From contig CAKTUC010000005.1 in NCBI GenBank assembly GCA_934617135.1, forward strand, positions 1 through 40,773: a stretch of DNA of 40,773 bases, in the 5' to 3' direction. Below, one piece after another: positions 18,388-26,677 of the stretch. The notes under the pieces are model-generated. The model had not been told where the DNA came from. It saw only the letters and a list, made by a program, of their open reading frames with translations, and ran no database searches. A program made the translations under genes and the position numbers. This DNA is from an uncultured Collinsella sp. (lineage in GTDB: Bacteria > Actinomycetota > Coriobacteriia > Coriobacteriales > Coriobacteriaceae). Position 1 is the first letter of the stretch. Each line of letters opens with the position of its first letter.

Positions 18388-19845
18388 ATGGATTACAAGA
18401 TCACCGGCTACGAGCCCGCTCAGCTGTTCCATTTCTTTGAGGAGGTCAGCGCGATCCCCCGTGGGTCTGGCAACGAGAAGGGCATCAGCGATTTCCTGGT
18501 TGCGTTTGCCAAGGAGCGCGGCCTCGATGTGTACCAGGACGAGGTCTACAACGTCATCATTCGCAAGCCCGCTTCTGCCGGCGCCGAGAATGCCCCGACC
18601 GTGATGCTACAGGGCCACATCGATATGGTGTGCGACAAGTTGGGCTCTGTTGAGCACGACTTTACGACCGACGGTATCGACCTGGTCGTCAAGGACGGCG
18701 TCCTCACCGCTAACGGCACCACTCTGGGCGCCGACAACGGTATCGCCGTCGCTCTGATGCTCACTGTTCTCGATGACGATTCGATCGTTCACCCCGCCCT
18801 CGAGTGCGTATTCACCACCGACGAGGAGACTGGCCTGGTCGGCGCCGAGACGCTCGACAAGTCCCAGATTAGCGCCCGCACCATGATTAACCTTGACTCC
18901 GAGGAAGAGGGCGTGGCCACCGTCAGCTGCGCCGGCGGCGTCGTTGTTACCTACACCTGCCCCATCGTGCGCGAGCACAAGACCGGCAGCACCCTCACGC
19001 TCGACATCTCCGGCCTACTGGGTGGTCATTCCGGCAACGATATCAACCTGGAGCGCGGCAACGGCAACCTCATCATGGCCCGCATCATCGACCGCCTGAT
19101 GGTCGCCGGCGAGCCCGCCATCGTCAGCTTTAACGGCGGCACTAAGGACAACGCCATCAACCGTGAGTGCAAGGCCGAGCTGGTTTACGCCGACCACGCT
19201 GCCGCCGAGGCCGCGGCCCAGATCGCAAAGGACATCATCGCCGACGTCACTGCCGAGCTCGAGGTCTTCGACCCCGGCTTTACCTGCACCGTCGAGATTG
19301 CCGACGACGCCGAGGTCGAGGCCATGGACCAGAAGTCCGCGCTTGCCCTCATCCGCGCCCTGCGTCTTGCCCCTAACGGCGTGATCCGCCGCAACGTCGC
19401 CACCGACGGCTCCGTCGAGGTTTCCTCCAACATCGGCGTGGTCGCCACCTCGGATAACGAGGTCAAGATCATGCTGTCCCCGCGCTCCTCGATCACCTCG
19501 CTGCAGAACGAGTTCAAGGACCGCCTGCAGACGCTGGCCGATGTCTTGGGCTTCGACGCCAAGTTCGAGTTCGAGTATCCCGGCTGGAGCTATGCCGAGC
19601 ATTCGCCGGTCCGCGACGTCTTTGTCGAGAGCTATCGCGAGCTCTTTGGCTCCGAGCTGCGCATCGAGTCCATTCACGCCGGCCTTGAGTGCGGCCTGTT
19701 TGCCGAGGCCCTGCACGGCCTGGACGCCATCGCCGTGGGCCCGACGCTCTCCGATGTCCACACCCCGGACGAGAGCATGGAGCTCGCTTCTGCCGAGCGC
19801 TTCTACGAGCTGCTCATCGACGTCCTCAAGCGCCTTGCCGCGTAA
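18388..19845 (+). CDS. pepD: aminoacyl-histidine dipeptidase (PepD, M20C)
   Basis: This is a zinc-dependent cytosolic dipeptidase of the M20 family that hydrolyses a broad range of dipeptides. The protein is 485 aa, as usual. Metal-binding and catalytic motifs are GHIDMVCD (about residues 75-82), LGADNGIAVA, TTDEETGLVGAE (Glu base) and GGHSGNDI, with the late HAGLECG. The start at 18388 has CAAGGAGG in front; an in-frame ATG at 18283 would add 35 unrelated residues without a ribosome site. Confidence 0.95.
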   Translation: MDYKITGYEPAQLFHFFEEVSAIPRGSGNEKGISDFLVAFAKERGLDVYQDEVYNVIIRKPASAGAENAPTVMLQGHIDMVCDKLGSVEHDFTTDGIDLVVKDGVLTANGTTLGADNGIAVALMLTVLDDDSIVHPALECVFTTDEETGLVGAETLDKSQISARTMINLDSEEEGVATVSCAGGVVVTYTCPIVREHKTGSTLTLDISGLLGGHSGNDINLERGNGNLIMARIIDRLMVAGEPAIVSFNGGTKDNAINRECKAELVYADHAAAEAAAQIAKDIIADVTAELEVFDPGFTCTVEIADDAEVEAMDQKSALALIRALRLAPNGVIRRNVATDGSVEVSSNIGVVATSDNEVKIMLSPRSSITSLQNEFKDRLQTLADVLGFDAKFEFEYPGWSYAEHSPVRDVFVESYRELFGSELRIESIHAGLECGLFAEALHGLDAIAVGPTLSDVHTPDESMELASAERFYELLIDVLKRLAA

Positions 19846-19900
19846 AGGTTGCGCTAGCAGCAGTCCGAGCCACGTGCTAGCGGATTGCAGATGACATTAC

Positions 19901-19948
19901 GAGAGGGGACACCCGGTCTTTTGCGACAGGTGTCCCCTCTCTTCTTTT
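19901..19948 (+). terminator. intrinsic terminator of pepD
   Basis: A perfect 13-bp stem (19901-19913 with 19929-19941), rich in GGGGACACC, is followed by TTCTTTT. It separates pepD from the convergent hipA. Confidence 0.9.
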
Positions 19949-19972
19949 AAGAAATGGGAAATTGATTGGCGT

Positions 19973-21277
19973 CTAGCCCATATCCGCCCTGATGAGGTCG
20001 AGGGTTCGCTGGCAGTTTTCGCGGACGGGGCCGAGCATATGCTCGCGCAGGTCCGCCATGCCGGGCAGGTCGGCGTATTCGTCCATGACCTCTTCCATGC
20101 AAATGGGTACCTCGTAGGCGAGGTCCATCATGGTCGCAAAGCAAAACTTCTCGGATAGCCCGGCATCGGTGAGCGCCGTCTCCAGCGCGGGGTCGCCCAT
20201 ACCGTGGTATCGGCGGATAGCACCTGGACCGATGCGCCCCACACGATTTTCGCCGCCAACGCTCATGGCAAGGCGTGCTTTTCGCCGCATGCGTTCGTAT
20301 GCCAGACCCGATGCAACATCGTACATGGGTGCGAGCGCCGCGTTTGTGCCTTTGCCTAGGATGAGCGAGTAATTTTTAGCGTGCGCATCGGGTGCTCCGA
20401 TAATGGCGTTATAGAACAACATATAAGTAAAGAGCACAAGATTCATGTGGTGGGGGACCGTGCTAATCAGCCTTTCTTGAATGTCTCGCGTTGTTGGTCC
20501 TCCATCGGCGGTGTATTTCTGGCTTGGCAATACACCGAGCGCCTGGCAAAAGTCCTCCTGATGCAGCCTTTCGATGTTTCCCCTGGCATCGACCGTTCTG
20601 TCGTAGCGTTCAACGACGAGTGCGTCCTCGTCTTCGAATGTGCAATAGGAGACGTTGGCAGTTGGAATGCCAACACGCTGAGCTGTTTTCATGCAAACGA
20701 ATTCGTTTAAGGCCTGATGCTTAAACCCTACGACACCATTTTTGAAGATATGGGTAGTGGGGGATGACCCTAGACATTCGCACCATTGGCCATCATGCCA
20801 AGCTAGCGCAAATTTGCCTTGGTTGCCGCCCAGGGACCAGCTTTCGTTGGAGCCCATCCATGTTGCTCTTTCGTCGTCGCGAATTGCTTTGAGCTTGTGG
20901 GCGATTTGAGAATTGGTAAGCGGGCGGTATGCCGAGACCCTGCCGCGGGCGGCGTTTAATTGATCGGTTTGACAAAACTGAACGGCGCCCGCGCAGTCAA
21001 GACCGATATGACACAAGAGAGTGACGGGGTTGTTGGATGCAACGTCATACTCAGCGGCAATAGCGCGACGTTGCTCTTGGCTGTCGGGCAAAAGGCCAAA
21101 CAGGAACGGGCGGACGATGTTATGGCCATACGTGCGATTGGAAAGCGGCATTGTTAGCGATAGCGGTGCTCCACAGTAGGTTGGGGCGTACACAAAGCTG
21201 CAGAGTCCTTGCTTGTCTTGCCGTAGTGTGCCGGCGATTTCGCCACAAATGAGGGTTGTAAGTTCCATCGCCGCCAT
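19973..21277 (-). CDS. hipA: HipA-type serine/threonine kinase toxin
   Basis: HipA toxins are Ser/Thr kinases, classically phosphorylating glutamyl-tRNA synthetase and causing growth arrest, and are neutralised by HipB. The protein is 434 aa. The N-terminal subdomain 1 is followed by SLGGNQGK (near residue 148), aligning with the autophosphorylated activation loop SVAGAQEK of E. coli HipA. The catalytic loop GAPDAHAKNYSLIL and the DFG-like MYDVASGLAY are intact, so the kinase is probably active. The ATG directly abuts the hipB stop (TAAATG); a second Met lies three codons on. The target is unknown. Confidence 0.9.
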   Translation of the reverse strand: MAAMELTTLICGEIAGTLRQDKQGLCSFVYAPTYCGAPLSLTMPLSNRTYGHNIVRPFLFGLLPDSQEQRRAIAAEYDVASNNPVTLLCHIGLDCAGAVQFCQTDQLNAARGRVSAYRPLTNSQIAHKLKAIRDDERATWMGSNESWSLGGNQGKFALAWHDGQWCECLGSSPTTHIFKNGVVGFKHQALNEFVCMKTAQRVGIPTANVSYCTFEDEDALVVERYDRTVDARGNIERLHQEDFCQALGVLPSQKYTADGGPTTRDIQERLISTVPHHMNLVLFTYMLFYNAIIGAPDAHAKNYSLILGKGTNAALAPMYDVASGLAYERMRRKARLAMSVGGENRVGRIGPGAIRRYHGMGDPALETALTDAGLSEKFCFATMMDLAYEVPICMEEVMDEYADLPGMADLREHMLGPVRENCQRTLDLIRADMG

Positions 21278-21709
21278 TTATTTCACAACCTTACAGCCAA
21301 AGGAGAGGTCCGAAGTGCCGGAAAGGCCTTGTTCGGCTGCAATTTGCGCCAGCAAGGCACCGTAGGAAGATGGCGTTCCTTGTCGAGGGGGCCGTCTGCC
21401 TGCGCTCGGCTTTGACAGGGCATTTGAGTTCGCGATACGGAGGTCCGCTTCCGTCGCTGGCTGTTTGGCGGGCGATGTGATGGAGTCGTTATCGCTCTGA
21501 ACAAAGAGTCCTATGCCGAGTGTGTTAAAGACAGCCAGCAGCTTGTCGAGTCGAATGCCGGTGGCGTCTCCTAGCTCGAGCGATGCGAGCAGGCGCTCCG
21601 AAACACCGGCCTTTTTAGCGAGGGCGGCACGGGTGAGACCCTGAGCCTCGCGTGCCTGACGCACGTAGATGCCAGCTTGGCGCGGTGTGGTGATGGGAAG
21701 GGTGTCCAC
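21278..21709 (-). CDS. hipB: HipB-type antitoxin / Xre-family repressor
   Basis: This is the DNA-binding antitoxin partner of the adjacent hipA, 143 aa. An Xre/Cro helix-turn-helix covers about residues 14-68 (RQAREAQGLTRAALAKKAGVSERLLASLE). The C-terminal half is Pro/Ser/Arg-rich and likely flexible, then ends GCKVVK. The start is GTG at 21709, with TAGGAGA upstream. Three copies of a TGCAAAAGTCTGCA-like box lie directly upstream and are the probable operators for autorepression. Confidence 0.88.
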   Translation of the reverse strand: MDTLPITTPRQAGIYVRQAREAQGLTRAALAKKAGVSERLLASLELGDATGIRLDKLLAVFNTLGIGLFVQSDNDSITSPAKQPATEADLRIANSNALSKPSAGRRPPRQGTPSSYGALLAQIAAEQGLSGTSDLSFGCKVVK

Positions 21710-21724
21710 GGCGATCTCCTAACG

Positions 21725-21793
21725 TGCAGACTTTTGCATATCAGTATGACATGCAAAAGTCTGCATGAAAAGGCATTATGCAAAACTCTGCAT
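21725..21793 (-). promoter_or_regulatory. hipBA promoter with three operator boxes
   Basis: Boxes at 21725-21739, 21751-21766 and 21778-21793 share the core TGCAAAAGTCTGCA. The first is inverted relative to the second, with an 11-nt spacer; the third has one change in the core. On the minus strand TTTTCA (21766-21771) and CATACT (21743-21748) are 17 bp apart, so box 2 sits between -35 and -10. HipB binding there would shut off the promoter. Confidence 0.75.
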
Positions 21794-21832
21794 GAGACCT
21801 CTACATTGACGTTGAGCTTATGAGAAGCGTTT

Positions 21833-22411
21833 TTATATCGCGAGAATCCCCAGATGCTCAAGCAAGATCTTAAGCCCGATGAGGATGAGCACGATGCCAC
21901 CCACGATGGTGGCGGGTTTTTCGTAGCGCGCGCCAAAGGTGTGGCCGATCGCTACGCCGGCGACGGAGAAGATAAACGTTGTGACGCCGATAAGCGATAC
22001 AGCGGGAACGATGTCAACCGAGAGCGCCGCAAATGAGATGCCCACGGCTAGGGCGTCGATTGAGGTGGCGATGGCGAGGATCAGGTACTCGCCCAGATCA
22101 ATCTTTTCGGCATCCTTGCCGTCGCCTTCATCCTCGTCCTCGGTAAAGGCCCCCCACAGCATTTTGCCGCCGATGAAGGCGAGCAGAATAAAGGCGATCC
22201 AGTGGTCGATGGGTCCGATGATGCCCATGAATTGACTGCCAAGCGCCCATCCGATTACGGGCATGCCGGCCTGAAAGCCGCCAAAGAACAGGCCGAGCAC
22301 CGCGGCGACTTTAAGGTTGATCTTCTTCATGCCAAGGCCCTTGCAGATGGATACGGCAAAGGCGTCCATCGAAAGGCCAACGGCGAGCAACACAAGCTCT
22401 GCGAGTCCCAT
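21833..22411 (-). CDS. mntP: manganese efflux pump MntP
   Basis: MntP exports Mn2+ across the cytoplasmic membrane. The protein is 192 aa with six hydrophobic helices, in two repeats each holding an acidic membrane motif: GLSMDAFAVSICKG (near residue 12) and ATSIDALAVGISFA (near residue 118). A charged loop EDEDEGDGKDAEK separates the halves. The ATG at 22411 has GAGAGGGAG in front. A yybP-ykoY riboswitch lies upstream on the same strand, supporting manganese as substrate. Confidence 0.93.
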   Translation of the reverse strand: MGLAELVLLAVGLSMDAFAVSICKGLGMKKINLKVAAVLGLFFGGFQAGMPVIGWALGSQFMGIIGPIDHWIAFILLAFIGGKMLWGAFTEDEDEGDGKDAEKIDLGEYLILAIATSIDALAVGISFAALSVDIVPAVSLIGVTTFIFSVAGVAIGHTFGARYEKPATIVGGIVLILIGLKILLEHLGILAI

Positions 22412-22462
22412 AGTCTGGCTCCCTCTCTGCGGGCAGGCCCGCGTGTACTTCTGACGGGGGAG

Positions 22463-22602
22463 CAACAAAAAAGACCCGTGGCGTACGCGCTGCGCGTACA
22501 ACCACGAGTCTCGTTCATTAAGGCAAGCCAGACCGTTTCGGCCAGTATGTTGACTTGCCGCGCCACCGGAGGCGAACCCGGTCACGCGACTACTCCCTCA
22601 TT
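22463..22602 (-). ncRNA. yybP-ykoY manganese riboswitch
   Basis: Read on the minus strand, the element opens with GAGGGAGTAG (22590-22599). It then has the conserved GTCAACATAC and AACGAGACT segments that form the Mn2+ site, and ends in a terminator stem (22473-22481 with 22501-22509) followed by TTTTTT at 22467-22472. Manganese binding would favour the antiterminated form and switch on mntP. An extended -10 (TGG plus TAGCAT, 22616-22621) lies just upstream. Confidence 0.9.
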
Positions 22603-22760
22603 AATGTGAATCCCGATGCTACCACATGAACAGCTCATTTGGGTTGAGGCTCTCAGCGGTGTTCGCTCATTCTGTAAGCATCGGATTTCGCGAGCGTCGT
22701 GGGGACAAACCGTGAGAAACTATTTAGCGTTTATGGAGCGTATACGATGGGAGCGATGCC

Positions 22761-23828
22761 TTGGATAAGAACGAGCTGCAAAAGCGTATGGAACAGGCTA
22801 TTCGCCTGACTGCCCCCGGTCAGCCGATTCGCACCGCCCTCGACATGATCATTGCTGGTCACCTGGGCGCCCTTATCTGCGTCGGCGACACCGAAAACGT
22901 GCTCGCTGCTGGTAACGACGGCTTCCCGCTCAACATTTCGTTTACCTCGAACCGCCTGTTCGAGCTTTCCAAGATGGACGGCGCCATCGTTATCGATGGC
23001 GACCTCACCCAGATCCTGCGCGCCAACTTCCACCTCAATCCCGATCCCTCGCTCGCCACGAGTGAGACAGGTATGCGTCACCGCACCGCCGCTCGTATGT
23101 CGGTGCTCACCGACGCCATCGTGATCTCGGTCTCGGCCCGTCGTGCCGTCGTCAACGTGTACGTTCACGGCAAGAGCTACGAGATCCAACCCGTCACCAC
23201 CATCATGAGCTCGGTCAACCAGCTCGTCGCCACGCTCCAGACTACCCGTCAGTCGCTCGATCGCTCCCTGCTGCGCCTGACGGCCCTCGAGCTCGACGAC
23301 TACGTTACGCTCGCCGACATTACCGGTATTTTCTCGAGCTTCGAGATCATGCAGCAGGCAAAGACCGAGCTTAAGGATTGCATCGTCAAGCTGGGTAACC
23401 AGGGCAAGCTCGTGCAGATGCAGCTCGAGCAGCTCGCCGGCTCCAGCATGGATACCGAGTACGACCTGATGATCCGCGACTATGCAAGTGATTCCTCCGA
23501 GGCAAACGCCGAGAAGATTCGCGCTGAGCTTGCTCGTATGACGCCCAAGGACCTGTCCGACCCACAGCATGTGGCGGCGGTTCTGGGTTACGACGACCTG
23601 GACGAGGACTCCGTCATGACGCCGCTGGGCCTGCGCACGCTTTCGCGCGTGTCCGTCGTGCGTGACGGCGTGGCCGAGAAGATCGTCGACGAGTACGGCT
23701 CGCTGCAGGAACTCATGGATGATATCAGCGAGGATCCGGAGCGCCTGGGCGACTTTGGCGTCAACAACCCTGCCATTCTTGCGGACTCCCTGTACCGCAT
23801 GAAGGGCACCAAACAGGGGAACGCATAA
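22761..23828 (+). CDS. disA: DNA integrity scanning protein DisA (diadenylate cyclase)
   Basis: DisA makes cyclic di-AMP from two ATP and scans DNA for branched structures. The protein is 355 aa, standard. The cyclase motifs DGA (73-75, within DGAIVIDGD) and RHR (106-108, within MRHRTAARMS) are intact. A helical spine and a C-terminal helix-hairpin-helix domain follow. The start is TTG at 22761, supported by GGGAG 7 bases upstream; nearby ATGs are out of frame. The stop overlaps the ispD start by one base, so the operon is tightly coupled. Confidence 0.94.
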   Translation: MDKNELQKRMEQAIRLTAPGQPIRTALDMIIAGHLGALICVGDTENVLAAGNDGFPLNISFTSNRLFELSKMDGAIVIDGDLTQILRANFHLNPDPSLATSETGMRHRTAARMSVLTDAIVISVSARRAVVNVYVHGKSYEIQPVTTIMSSVNQLVATLQTTRQSLDRSLLRLTALELDDYVTLADITGIFSSFEIMQQAKTELKDCIVKLGNQGKLVQMQLEQLAGSSMDTEYDLMIRDYASDSSEANAEKIRAELARMTPKDLSDPQHVAAVLGYDDLDEDSVMTPLGLRTLSRVSVVRDGVAEKIVDEYGSLQELMDDISEDPERLGDFGVNNPAILADSLYRMKGTKQGNA

Positions 23829-24556
23829 TGGCGCCCGTATGTGCCGTGGTCGTTGCCGGTGGCAGCGGCCAGCGCTTTGGAAATCCCGGTGGCAAGCAGC
23901 TCGTTAACGTGGCGGGCCGTCCGCTCATGAGCTGGTCCATCCGCGCGTTCGATCGTAGCGACAAGGTCGGCCACATCGTGGTGGTGTGTCCTGCCGAGCG
24001 CCGTGCCGAGATGCGCCGCCTGGCCATCGACCCGTTTGACTATGACACGCCCATCAGCTTTGCCGATGCCGGCGATACCCGTCAGGATTCCACCCGTGCC
24101 GGCGTGCATGCGGTTCCGGCGGGTTTCGAATATGTCGCCATCCACGACGGCGCTCGTCCGCTTATCACGACCGAGGCCATCGATCATGCTATCGATGTGC
24201 TCGTGGGCGACCGCTCGCTCGACGGTGTCGTGTGCGGCCAGCCCGCGATCGACACACTCAAGATCGTCGATGGCGATAATATCGTCGAGACGCCGCCGCG
24301 TGAGCTCTACTGGGCAGCGCAGACGCCGCAGATCTTTAGCGTCGACGCCATGAAGCGCGCTCACGCCGCTGCTATCGCCGAGGGCTTTATCGGTACCGAC
24401 GATTCATCGCTGGTCGAGCGCATGGGCGGGCACGTTCGCTGTGTCCAGAGCCCGCGCGATAACCTTAAGGTGACGGTGCCCGAGGACCTGCGTCCCGTAA
24501 CCGCGATTCTGCTCGGCCGCATGGCCGAGGGAGAGGACCTTCCCCATGTTCAGTAA
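23828..24556 (+). CDS. ispD: 2-C-methyl-D-erythritol 4-phosphate cytidylyltransferase
   Basis: IspD is the third enzyme of the MEP isoprenoid pathway and joins CTP with MEP. The protein is 242 aa. The nucleotide-binding start VVAGGSGQRFG (about residues 7-17) and the later IHDGARPL and TPQIFSVDAM motifs are conserved. The ATG overlaps the disA stop (TAATG). The last 11 bases overlap ispF. Confidence 0.95.
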   Translation: MAPVCAVVVAGGSGQRFGNPGGKQLVNVAGRPLMSWSIRAFDRSDKVGHIVVVCPAERRAEMRRLAIDPFDYDTPISFADAGDTRQDSTRAGVHAVPAGFEYVAIHDGARPLITTEAIDHAIDVLVGDRSLDGVVCGQPAIDTLKIVDGDNIVETPPRELYWAAQTPQIFSVDAMKRAHAAAIAEGFIGTDDSSLVERMGGHVRCVQSPRDNLKVTVPEDLRPVTAILLGRMAEGEDLPHVQ

Positions 24557-25040
24557 CCTGCGCATTGGCCACGGCTACGACGTCCACCGTCTGGTGGAGG
24601 GGCGTCGATGTATCATCGGCGGGGTCGATATTCCCTACGAGCGCGGCCTGCTGGGCCACTCGGATGCCGATGTGCTCGCGCATGCGCTGGCCGACGCCAT
24701 CCTGGGCGCCTGCCGCGGGGGAGACATCGGTAAGTTGTTCCCCGACACCGATCCCGCCTATGAGGGCGCCGATTCGATGGTGTTGCTTGCCCGCGTAATG
24801 GACTATGCGCGCGAGCTGGGCTTTGAGTTTGTCGATGCCGATTGCACCATTGCCTGCCAGCAGCCCAAGATCACCCCGCACCGCGATGCCATGCGCGCCA
24901 ACCTTGCCCGTGCCCTGGGCGTTGACGTCGAAAACGTGGGCGTCGCCGCCACCACGACCGAAAAGCTCGGTTGGGAAGGTCAGGGCGAGGGGATTGGCGC
25001 CTGGGCCGTCTGCCTGTTACAGAAAACCGTTAAGGAGTAA
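24546..25040 (+). CDS. ispF: 2-C-methyl-D-erythritol 2,4-cyclodiphosphate synthase
   Basis: IspF cyclises CDP-methylerythritol phosphate with release of CMP in the MEP pathway. The protein is 164 aa. Metal ligands are in GHGYDVHRL (about residues 6-14) and in LLGHSDADVLAHA. The C-terminal TTTEKLGWEGQGEGI is the usual signature. It overlaps ispD by 11 nt and ends 3 nt before cysS. Confidence 0.96.
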   Translation: MFSNLRIGHGYDVHRLVEGRRCIIGGVDIPYERGLLGHSDADVLAHALADAILGACRGGDIGKLFPDTDPAYEGADSMVLLARVMDYARELGFEFVDADCTIACQQPKITPHRDAMRANLARALGVDVENVGVAATTTEKLGWEGQGEGIGAWAVCLLQKTVKE

Positions 25041-25043
25041 CGA

Positions 25044-26510
25044 ATGCGTATCTACAACAGCGCTACCCATAAAAAGGAAGAGTTCCAGCCCATCGAGTCC
25101 GGCAAGGTCCGCATGTACGTGTGCGGCCCCACGGTCTACGACAACATCCACATCGGCAACGCCCGCACGTTCATCAGCTTTGACGTGATTCGTCGCTGGC
25201 TCATCGCGAGCGGCTACGAGGTCACGTTCGCCCAGAACCTCACCGATGTCGATGACAAGATCATCAAGCGCGCCAACGAGCAGGGCCGTACGGCTGCCGA
25301 GGTCGCGACGGAGTTTTCCGACAAGTTCATCGGCGTCATGCGCGCCGCCAACGTGCTCGACCCCGATGTGCGCCCCCGCGCCACCAAGGAGATCGGCCCC
25401 ATGATCGCCATGATCAAGACGCTTATTGAGCAGGGCCACGCTTACGCAGCCGATAACGGCGATGTGTATTTTGCCGTGCGCAGCGATCCCAACTATGGTC
25501 AGGTTTCGGGCCGCAACATCGACGACCTCATGGTCGGCGCGCGCATCGAGGAGAACGAGGACAAGAACGACCCGCTCGACTTTGCCCTGTGGAAGGCCGC
25601 CAAGCCCGGCGAGCCCAGCTGGCCGAGCCCCTGGGGCGAGGGCCGTCCCGGTTGGCACACCGAGTGCGCCGCCATGGTGCATCGCTACCTGGGCACTCCG
25701 ATCGACATCCACGGCGGCGGCTCCGACCTTGCCTTCCCGCATCACGAAAACGAGTGCGCCCAGGCCACCTGCGCCTGGCACCAGGGCTTCTCCAACACCT
25801 GGATGCACACGGGCATGCTGCTGGTAGACGGCGAGAAGATGTCCAAGTCGCTCGGCAACTTCTTTACGCTGGCCGAGGTGCTCGAGCAACACTCCGCTGC
25901 CGCCCTGCGTCTGCTGATGCTGCAGACGAGCTATCGCTCGCCGCTCGATTTTTCTTGGGAGCGCCTGGAGGGTGCCGAGAACTCGCTCACGCGTATCGCC
26001 GGTACGGTCGAGAACCTGCGCTGGGCCGCGAACCATGCGACGGCCGATGCCGATGGGGCAGCATCCGAGGCGTTTGCCGCCAAGGCCGCCGAGACCCGCG
26101 CCACCTTTAAGGAGTGCATGGACGACGACTTTAACACCGCCGGTGCCATGGGTGCCGTCTTTGGCTTTGTGACCGAGTGCAACCAGTACCTGGAGCAGGC
26201 GGGCGACGCTGCCGATAAGGCTGCCGCTCTCGCTGCCGCTGACACGCTGGTCGAGCTGCTCGATACGTTTGGTGTTGAGCTTCCCGAGCCCAAGGTCGAG
26301 CTGCCGCTGGGCCTGCTGGGTGTTGCCGCCGGTCTGGTCGCCTACACGGGCGACGACGTGGACGAGGCCGCTGCCAAGATTCTCGAGGCCCGCGCCGAGG
26401 CCCGTGCCGCCAAGAACTGGGATCTGGCCGACGCCATCCGCGACCAGCTCAAGGACCTGGGGCTGACGATTGAGGATACAGCCGCCGGTACCCGTATTAA
26501 GACTCTCTAA
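25044..26510 (+). CDS. cysS: cysteinyl-tRNA synthetase
   Basis: CysRS charges tRNA-Cys. The protein is 488 aa. Class I signatures are HIGN (in DNIHIGNARTF) and KMSKS (in GEKMSKSLGN). The zinc site uses Cys in YVCGPTVY and the residues around HHENECAQ. A DALR-type helical anticodon domain forms the C-terminus. The order ispD-ispF-cysS-rlmB-yacP matches the Bacillus cluster, although gltX, cysE and mrnC are absent between them. Confidence 0.96.
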   Translation: MRIYNSATHKKEEFQPIESGKVRMYVCGPTVYDNIHIGNARTFISFDVIRRWLIASGYEVTFAQNLTDVDDKIIKRANEQGRTAAEVATEFSDKFIGVMRAANVLDPDVRPRATKEIGPMIAMIKTLIEQGHAYAADNGDVYFAVRSDPNYGQVSGRNIDDLMVGARIEENEDKNDPLDFALWKAAKPGEPSWPSPWGEGRPGWHTECAAMVHRYLGTPIDIHGGGSDLAFPHHENECAQATCAWHQGFSNTWMHTGMLLVDGEKMSKSLGNFFTLAEVLEQHSAAALRLLMLQTSYRSPLDFSWERLEGAENSLTRIAGTVENLRWAANHATADADGAASEAFAAKAAETRATFKECMDDDFNTAGAMGAVFGFVTECNQYLEQAGDAADKAAALAAADTLVELLDTFGVELPEPKVELPLGLLGVAAGLVAYTGDDVDEAAAKILEARAEARAAKNWDLADAIRDQLKDLGLTIEDTAAGTRIKTL

Positions 26511-26532
26511 TCCCTGCGGGTTTCCCAAGCAC

Positions 26533-26635
26533 CCGACCGCCCGAGCCACGGCACCTTGCCTTTCAATCGTCGGGCATGACCTCAAGGTCTATGCCCTCCT
26601 CTTTCAAGGCAATCTGCCGCACCTCGGGCGGTCGG
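26533..26635. repeat. 103-bp long hairpin between cysS and rlmB
   Basis: The outer 13 bp pair perfectly (CCGACCGCCCGAG at 26533-26545 with its complement at 26623-26635). Further matched segments continue inward: CGGCA with TGCCG, TTGCCTT with AAGGCAA, and GGGCAT-ACCT with AGGT-ATGCCC around a tiny apical loop. There is no T-tract. It could be a structured leader of rlmB or a palindromic insertion. Confidence 0.65.
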
Positions 26636-26677
26636 TCTATTTGTTTCGTTTGATAGTTGTATTTAGGAGGTCGCTTT

